A stretch of 64,000 nucleotides of DNA from Hyparrhenia diplandra (Eukaryota; Streptophyta; Magnoliopsida; Poales; Poaceae), in contig JADLZK010009248.1 in assembly GCA_015847255.1 (NCBI GenBank), forward strand, positions 1-64,000, read 5' to 3'. Positions 57,660 through 64,000 of the stretch are shown piece after piece. The notes beneath the pieces are model-generated. The model saw only the letters and a list, made by a program, of their open reading frames with translations. It was not told the DNA's origin and searched no databases. The translations under genes and the position numbers were made by a program. How positions within the stretch are numbered: the stretch's first letter is position 1; every line of letters starts with the position of its first letter.

Positions 57660-58582
57660 TTAGACTAGCTGCACTGGGAGTCTGTATCTCTCCCTACAGC
57701 CTTTACAGGGTAAAAAACCCCCTTAGTGGTCTCCTCAGAAACTCCCGCTATGTACGGATGGCCTCTTGGCCTTGTTAAATTTATTTGGTCTTTGGTTGGT
57801 GGTGTTGATTTGTTGTGAGAAAAAAAAATCTTTTTGTTGGCTAGTTGGTAAGTGGTGGCTTTGGTTTTTATGTGAGAGGAAAACAGTCATTCTACGGTTC
57901 GGTTCACCAATTGAACAAGGCCCTTGTCGGTATTCCTAGCGCCGACAAAAGCCTGTCCAAAGTAACTCCTGCATACCCGTGCGCTGGGACCCTCGGGGAA
58001 GTTGCGTGAGAGAGGGTGGTGGAGAGAGAAGGCAGATGGAGGGTGCATGCAACAGTGGGTCCACTATTTTTATTAATTAAAAATATTATATCTCATAAAC
58101 TACAAAGCCAAATTAAATTCGATTACACCATTGAATTCGTGTCAATAAATACTTCAAAACTAGATATCACATAAATATATTTAGATAAAATTATAGGTAG
58201 GCCTCATTGATGATAGTTGGGTAAAGTAAAAAGATATAAATGAGACATGAGTGTAGGAGAATATATCGTGAAAAGAAGGGAATCTTGATGACTAAGTATG
58301 TATGAAAGAAGTAAATAAAAAACATGAGCGCGGATAGTCTTAGGGAAGCATGTTCTCTCGTACTTGTTTGGTTTTCTCATCCTAGCCTGTTTGAAAATTT
58401 TCTTTAACCGGGCTCCGTGTGATAATTACTGTCGTATAAAAAAAAGACGTGATCATATGGAGCACCCTTATTTTATCACCACTATGTGTATGTGCTTCGT
58501 CTCAAAGAGAAAAACATGATCATATGGGCCATCCTTATTTTGTCACTTGCTTGGTCTCTAGAGATGAAGCCCGGCTGTTCCC
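57660..58582. other. Intergenic, no gene seen
   Basis: AT-rich spacer. A 20-base phrase (GATCATATGG plus flanks, in contexts GTGATCATATGGAGCACCC and ATGATCATATGGGCCATCC) occurs twice near 58450 and 58516, suggesting a small local duplication. Confidence 0.4.
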
Positions 58583-58693
58583 ATTATATTATATTATATT
58601 ATATTATATTATATTATATTATATTATATTATATTATATTATATTATATTATATTATATTATATTATATTATATTATATTATATTATATTATA
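58583..58693. repeat. ATATT pentanucleotide microsatellite, ~22 copies
   Basis: An uninterrupted ATTAT/ATATT pentamer repeat of 111 bp. Confidence 0.98.
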
Positions 58694-58807
58694 GAAGAAA
58701 CATGTGTTTTCTTGTAAATGTAAAACATTAACAATTTTAACATGTTACTGAGGATTTCTTTTAGATAAGAAAGATAGACTGGATGATTTTTTTTTAATAG
58801 TTTCAAG

Positions 58808-61800
58808 CTTTTTTTTTTTTTTTGAGTGGAAGATAGGGATTTTCATTGCTCAACTGAAATGTTTACATTCAGAAATACAGGAGGGGAGCCAAGCCACATA
58901 TGACGGCCAGCCCCAAGAGAACACACATATTTAGCTAGACGATCAGCCTCCCTATTACATTCCCTACCTTCATGTACAAAACGCACACAATCAAAGGATT
59001 TAACCCTTTCTTGAATATCCTTGAGGATCATCACATAAGCACAAAGAGACATTTCATTTATGTTTCTGACAATATTTAAACAATCTGAAGCCACAATGAT
59101 CTGTCGAATACCACAATCATCAGCAAGAGCTAGTGCCTCCAAGCAAGCCATTCCTTCAAGAGTCTCAGGTTCAGTTATATTTGGTATAACCATAGCACTA
59201 GCTGCAATGAACACCCCACGATCATTACGACAAACCACTCCAATGGCTCCTTTGGATCCTGCTCGGTCTACAGCAGCATCTGTATTTATTTTACATTTAC
59301 CTTGCTCCGGTGCTTTCCAACACCCAATTTTTTGTTTACATTGAAGTTGCGTCCCTTTCTTAAACTCCATTCCCTTACCATTTCCAAACTCATCAATTAG
59401 TCGATTGATCATACCCATTATGGAGTAAGGGCTCTGGAAGACTCCCTCATGAATTGCCTTCCTTCTTGCCTGCCATATTGCCCAACAAGTAACAAGGATT
59501 CGTATCCCAACAACTTGAGGAACATTGCAACACATAAAAGTAACCCAATGTTTTGGATCAGAGATATGTAGATGAGAAATTAAATCTGCAATATCCTCAT
59601 CCAGCAAAGCCCAAACACATTTTGACATTGTGCAAAGAAGCAGAGAATGCTCCCATGTGTCATCATCAGCTCCACAAATTTTACAATGAGATGAAGTTTC
59701 CAATTTCCTACTTTTTAGCACACTCGCAGTTGGAATTGAATTCAAAGCGAGACGCCAACAGAATACTTTAATTTTTGATGGCAGCTTCAAACTCCAAACT
59801 TTTTTTCCATTCTTTTTGGCTTGTTGCAAAGTCTGAACAATTAGCTCGTCCTTCGAAATAATCCTCCCTACTTTTCTTAGCCTCAATCAACATTCGATAA
59901 GCAGAGCGTACTGTAAATAGACCATTTTTCTCATGATGCCAAGCCCAACAATCCTTCTGTTTTCTCAAACTTAAAGGAATCTGAAGAATTGCATCACTAT
60001 CAATTTGATAGAAAACACTCCTCAATAACTCAGACTTCCATGACGTAGTAGTATGGTCAATTAGCTCACATACTTTTGTTGGAGGGTTATTTACCTTTGA
60101 ACATATAGGCCTGCACATACCCATCCTTGGTATCCAATTGCAGTTCCAGATTTCAGTGCTTTCACCATCACCTATGCGTTTTATCAACCCTTGTTTCAAT
60201 ACCTCTATTCCATCACATATCGCCCTCCAAGTTTTGGATGGATTATTCCCAAGAGGAGCATTAAGAAGATCACTTGATGGAAAATAAACTGATTTAAGAA
60301 TCTGAGAGCAAAGAGAATCTGGCCTAGTAAGAAGTCGCCATGCCTGCTTTGCAAGGAGTGCAAGATTGAAGATTTCTATATCTCTAAATCCCAAACCACC
60401 CATATATTTTGGATGAACCATCTTTTCCCATGACACCCAATTTGTTTTCCTTTTACCATCTGCACTTCCCCACCAAAATTTACGTAACAAAGAATTTAAG
60501 TGATCGCACAATCCTCTTGGCAACCTGAAGCAGCCCATAGTATAAGTGGGGATTGCTTGGGCGACAGATTTGATTAAAATTTCCTTTCCTCCAGCTGATA
60601 AGGATTGTTCTATCCATCATTGCACTTTGTTCCAAACTCTGTCTTTTAGATACTTAAAGGTACCATTAGTTGTTCTGCCACCTTCAGTAGGTAATCCTAA
60701 ATATTTTTCATTCAAAGACTCATTCTCCACATGGGTTATAGATTTAATTTCATCTCGAATCACTTGCTTACACCCTTTACTGAAAAAGATTGAAGATTTT
60801 TGCAGATTCACTTTTTGACCAGATGCTTCACAATACTTAGTTAGAGACGCATGAACTACTCGAGCATTGCTTGTTGTTGCTTTAAAAAATAAAAGACTAT
60901 CATCAGCAAACAAGAGATGGTTGATCTGCGGAGCAGTACTTGATATTTGAATTCCCTGGACCCCGCCATCTACACCTGCTCCTTTGAGTACACTAGACAG
61001 TCCTTCAGCACATAGCAAAAATAAGTATGGAGAAATAGGATCACCTTGTCTAATCCCACGAGATGGTTTAAATTCTTGAAGCCGTTCACCATTAAATAAG
61101 ATTGAAAAGGAAACTGATGTGACACACTTCATAATTTTGTCAACCCAAGATCGACTAAAACCCAATTTCAGCATTACTGCCTCAAGATAGTTCCACTCAA
61201 CTCTATCATAAGCTTTTTAACATATCTAGCTTCAAGGCACAGTGAGCATTTCTTTTTTGACCGTTTAGTACGCATAAAGTGAAAGCATTCATATGCAACT
61301 AGGACATTGTCAGTAATTATTCTACCAGGAACAAATGCTGACTGCTCTTGAGAGATGATATCCGGAAGAACCTTTTTCAGTCGATTTGCCGGTGCCTTTG
61401 ATATAATTTTGTAAATCACATTGCATGGACTAATCGGTCGAAACTGGCTCAAGGATACTGGATTTTGTACCTTTGGGATTAGAGCAATGAACGTACTATT
61501 GATTTCAGTTGGCACTTCATCTCCATTGAGAACATTCAGCACTATCCTTGTTAAATCTTCACCACAGACATCCCAGTTGCGCTGAAAGAAATGAGCAGGA
61601 AAGCCATCAGGACCTGGCGATTTAGTTGGAAACATTTGAAAAAGAGCATTCTTGACTTCGCTCTCAACAAAAGGAGCACACAAAAAAAGATTCATTTCAT
61701 CAGTCACTTTGCGAGGAACATGATCAAGCACAAGATGTAAATTTGAAGTGCCTTCAGACTTAAATAAGTTGCGATAAAAATCCATCGCCATTTCATGCAA

Positions 61801-62525
61801 TTCATCAACATCTGTGCACTCTGACCCATCTGGCCGATTGAGTTTAATTATTCGATTTCTTGCTCTTCTCCTGCTTGCTCTCTGGTGAAAAAACTTGGTG
61901 TTACTATCTCCTTCACGAAGCCAAGTAATACGTGATCGTTGTCTCCACATAATTTCCTCTTGATAATTCAACAAAATAATACGATCTACAACCTTCTTTT
62001 CCTCTTCTGACACATAATTCCTTGTTGGGTCAGCACGCAGTTGCTCTAGTTTTTTCTTCTGAGTCCGCAACTCCCTCCTAACAGCACCAAAAGTCTTTCC
62101 ACCCCAGGACTTGAGTTCTTCCCCAAGGTGGAATAATTTAGTTTTCATATCCTTTACAGAGTTACAGTGTTGTCCATTCTTCCAAATTTGCTCAATTAGT
62201 GAAGATAGCCTCTCATTTGTCTCCCACATTAGTTCATATCTGAACAGCTTCCCTTTACTATAACCACTATTATTCCTTTCTTCTGGCACAAAAGATAAGA
62301 GGATAGGGCAATGATCAGATTTAAATGCAGTAAGGTGTTGTACTACAGCAAGAGGAAAACGAGCACACCAATTAAGTGAAGCAAGAGCCCTGTCTAGACG
62401 CGGACCCGAACAAAGTTTCCACCTGCCACTCTCTTTTCAAAAGTCCAGTCCAAACCAATATAACCTATATCACAAAGTTGACATACATCCATCGCATCCC
62501 GAAAACCTTCCATTAGATACTCTAG
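58808..62525 (-). mobile_element. L1-type LINE, 5'-truncated and degenerate
   Basis: Runs on the minus strand from a partial endonuclease (FKSDHCPILLSF at about 62310, with the catalytic SDH) through reverse transcriptase (SPGPDGFPAHFFQ, SRGIRQGDPISPYLFLL, HLLFADDSLLFF with the catalytic ADD), the zinc-binding region (WAWHHEKNGLFTVRSAYRML, SHCKICGADDDTWEHSLLLC) to an RNase H domain (INTDAAVDRAGSKGA, VASDCLNIV, NREADRLAKY), ending in a poly(A) tail (T run 58809-58823). All four RNase H acidic residues are present. The frame is broken at about 61200, near 60540 and 60610, and near 59800-59890 by frameshifts or stops. ORF1 and the 5' end of the endonuclease are missing. Flanking duplication not found. 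Confidence 0.9.
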
Positions 62526-62783
62526 GCCCTTTTTTTCCAACCGGTTGACCCATTTCCATTATGATAATGCTAGGCCCTAAAATGTACAATTGGGCCAAGC
62601 TGGTTGGGCACAATATAAGTGGGTCTTCCCACTCCTAGCTAAGGCCCATGAGCTTATTTTGCCCGCTTCAGTTTCCTCTAATCGTGAGCCTTCCGTTCGC
62701 AAACCCTTTTAGCCGCTTTCCCCAGCCACGACCACGCCCACACCTGCGGCGGCGCGCCGGCGGCGGCAAAAATTCCCACAGCG
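62526..62783. other. Promoter and leader of the DUF1764 gene
   Basis: Short stretch between the truncated LINE 5' end and the ATG at 62784; becomes GC-rich after 62690 as expected for a grass leader. Confidence 0.45.
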
Positions 62784-63247
62784 ATGGCCACCAAATCCCA
62801 GAAGAACAACCCCAAGTCCTCCGAGAAGAAATCCAAGCCCCCCGAAGCCCACCGAGGAGCAGCCGGAGCTGGCGGCGGCGGTCAAGAAGCCGAAGAAGCA
62901 GAAGGTGAGGGACGAGATCGACGAGATCTTCAGCGCCGCGAAGGCGGGAAAGAAGCGGAAGCCGCCGCAGCGGGAGGAGGCTGATGCCCATGGGGACAGG
63001 AGGAAGAAGCCCAAGCAGAGGGCCGAGGGGCAGCAGCAAGAAGAAGAGCAACAAGGCGTCGGGGAGCAAGGGCAAGGGTCGGGTCGCTGACGACGACGAC
63101 GACGAGGAGGAGGAGTTCGAGGAGAAGCGGCCGCGGCGGCGCACTGCGGACGGGCTCGCCATATACTCGGCCGATGAGCTCGGGTTCGGCAAGGCCGACG
63201 CCGGTGGCACCCCGCTGTGCCCCTTCGACTGCGACTGTTGCTTCTGA
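62784..63247 (+). CDS. DUF1764 family protein, two 1-nt insertions
   Basis: Small, very basic protein, probably nuclear or nucleolar; no biochemical function is established to my knowledge. It starts MATKSQKNNPKSSEKKSKPP, continues in the next frame as KVRDEIDEIFSAAKAGKKRK, and ends in a third frame with RRTADGLAIYSADELGFGK and GGTPLCPFDCDCCF. The last segment, with the cysteine-containing PFDCDCCF tail and the preceding T-x-DG-x-x-IY-x-x-DEL, is diagnostic of the family. The two frame changes coincide with a six-C run (62838-62843) and a four-G run (63027-63030), each apparently one base too long; removing one from each gives 153 residues. No intron. The truncated LINE inserted a few hundred bases upstream. 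Confidence 0.88.
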
Positions 63248-64000
63248 GTTCGTCGGCCGCCTCTTCCCTGCCGGAGGTGGTTTGCCGAGGCTAGTTCAGT
63301 GTAGTTGTATTGGTTTGAATTTGGTGTTGAGTGTGCTTACATTTGTGATCTGATGAAATGAAAATTTTGTTCCTGAGCTGTTGCAATGCTCCTGGCGCCC
63401 TGCAGCTAAGAATTATGCATCATTGGAATATCTTTTTAACCTGCCCATCTCAGTGGAAAGCCTTTGATCAGCTACAACTTCTGAATAATTCTCTGAATGC
63501 TGTCAACCTCAATGGGGAAAATGCTTCCTGGTCTTACATGGGGAGTCATGCCTATTCTTCTAGGAAAGCTTAGCGGCACCTCAAGCTAGGGCTCAAGCAA
63601 TGCTCATCCAGTCTTCAAGTGGCTCTAGAAATCATCCTGTCAACGTTTGTCCCATGAAGTTCGTCGTTTTTGACTTTTGAACTTCATGTTTGACTCATCC
63701 GTCTTATTCAAAATATTTATGCAAATCACAAAATAAATTAATCAATATTCAAGTATCTTCATTGATAAACTAAGTCGTACCAAAATAAATTATATTTATG
63801 TAAAAAATTTAAATAAGGCGAAGATCGAATAAGACAAGGGAATCCAGGGGTGACAAACTCAAAGTGGGACGGAGGGAGTAAACATAAAGGCCTTCTTTTG
63901 GCTCTTAATCCAAGACAGGCTAAGTACACGGAATATTCTCAGATGCAAGAATATGGTGCTGCAGTCCTACAATTGTGTGCTATATAACCAGAGCTGTGAG
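63248..64000. other. DUF1764 3' UTR and spacer to window end
   Basis: AT-rich; contains one Stowaway element (separate entry). No gene recognised. Confidence 0.4.
63646..63878. mobile_element. Stowaway MITE, same subfamily as the copy at 43197
   Basis: Right end AAGTGGGACGGAGGGAG bounded by TA; left end eroded (GTTTGTCCCATGAAG). The interior matches the 43197 copy over phrases such as GTTTTTGACTTTTGAA and ATTAATCAATATTCAAGTAT. Confidence 0.75.

Noticed and set aside
58449..58731. Two overlapping frames of alternating Tyr-Ile-Leu repeats
   Set aside because: Translation of the ATATT microsatellite; not genes.
1..64000. CRISPR arrays, operons, bacterial-type ribosome binding sites or terminators
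   Set aside because: The window is plant nuclear DNA with spliced genes; no regularly spaced repeats of the CRISPR kind were seen.

Overview
This is plant nuclear DNA, almost certainly rice or a close Oryza relative. The genes have many GT-AG introns, a GC-rich 5' bias typical of grasses, and intergenic DNA packed with grass elements (Stowaway and Tourist MITEs, a poly(A) SINE, LINEs, Helitron ends). The gene set (an ERS1 ethylene receptor, a BGlu7/BGlu8-type beta-glucosidase and a UGT91-type glycosyltransferase) matches, from memory, the rice chromosome 3 block around LOC_Os03g49500 to LOC_Os03g49610. I could not check this by alignment, and the beta-glucosidase differs at several residues from the rice BGlu1/Os3BGlu7 I remember, so it may be the BGlu8 paralog or another species.

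Layout: 3' part of a GH1 beta-glucosidase (+, 1-1670); a TFIIS/Med26 N-domain protein (-, 2.1-2.8 kb); a secreted or membrane-anchored cysteine-rich protein, possibly S-protein-like (+, 3.4-4.1 kb); translation release factor eRF1 (-, 4.6-7.1 kb with its leader); a repeat island with MITEs, tandem repeats, a SINE and Helitron-type ends (7.2-12.7 kb); a sugar-phosphate/phosphate translocator-like gene with nine exons (-, 13.2-18.6 kb); a small basic protein of the syringolide-induced 14-1-1 type (+, 21.2-21.9 kb); a UGT91-type glycosyltransferase (-, 23.5-24.9 kb); pinin (+, 28.3-31.5 kb); a MORN-type PIP5K (-, 32.8-39.0 kb); a MITE-rich spacer (40-44 kb); ethylene receptor ERS1 (+, 44.1-48.8 kb); an unrecognised plant gene (+, 51.4-57.0 kb) whose first intron holds a nearly full-length RTE-type LINE; an ATATT microsatellite; a degenerate L1-type LINE (-, 58.8-62.5 kb); and a DUF1764 protein (+, 62.8-63.2 kb).

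The genes do not form one pathway; this is an ordinary collinear gene block with housekeeping functions (translation termination, splicing, phosphoinositide synthesis, transport) plus hormone perception and glycoside metabolism.

Two observations stand out. First, the 5' leader exon and leader intron of eRF1 (- strand, about 6.9-7.1 kb) and of ERS1 (+ strand, about 44.2-44.4 kb) are clearly similar to each other across the splice donor, although the proteins are unrelated. Second, eight conserved genes contain single-base insertions or deletions, mostly in homopolymers, that break otherwise intact frames: thirteen sites plus one 4-base TTAA insertion in ERS1. Exon-phase arithmetic supports each one. 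The simplest reading is an unpolished long-read assembly, so these genes should be treated as intact in the organism until shown otherwise.
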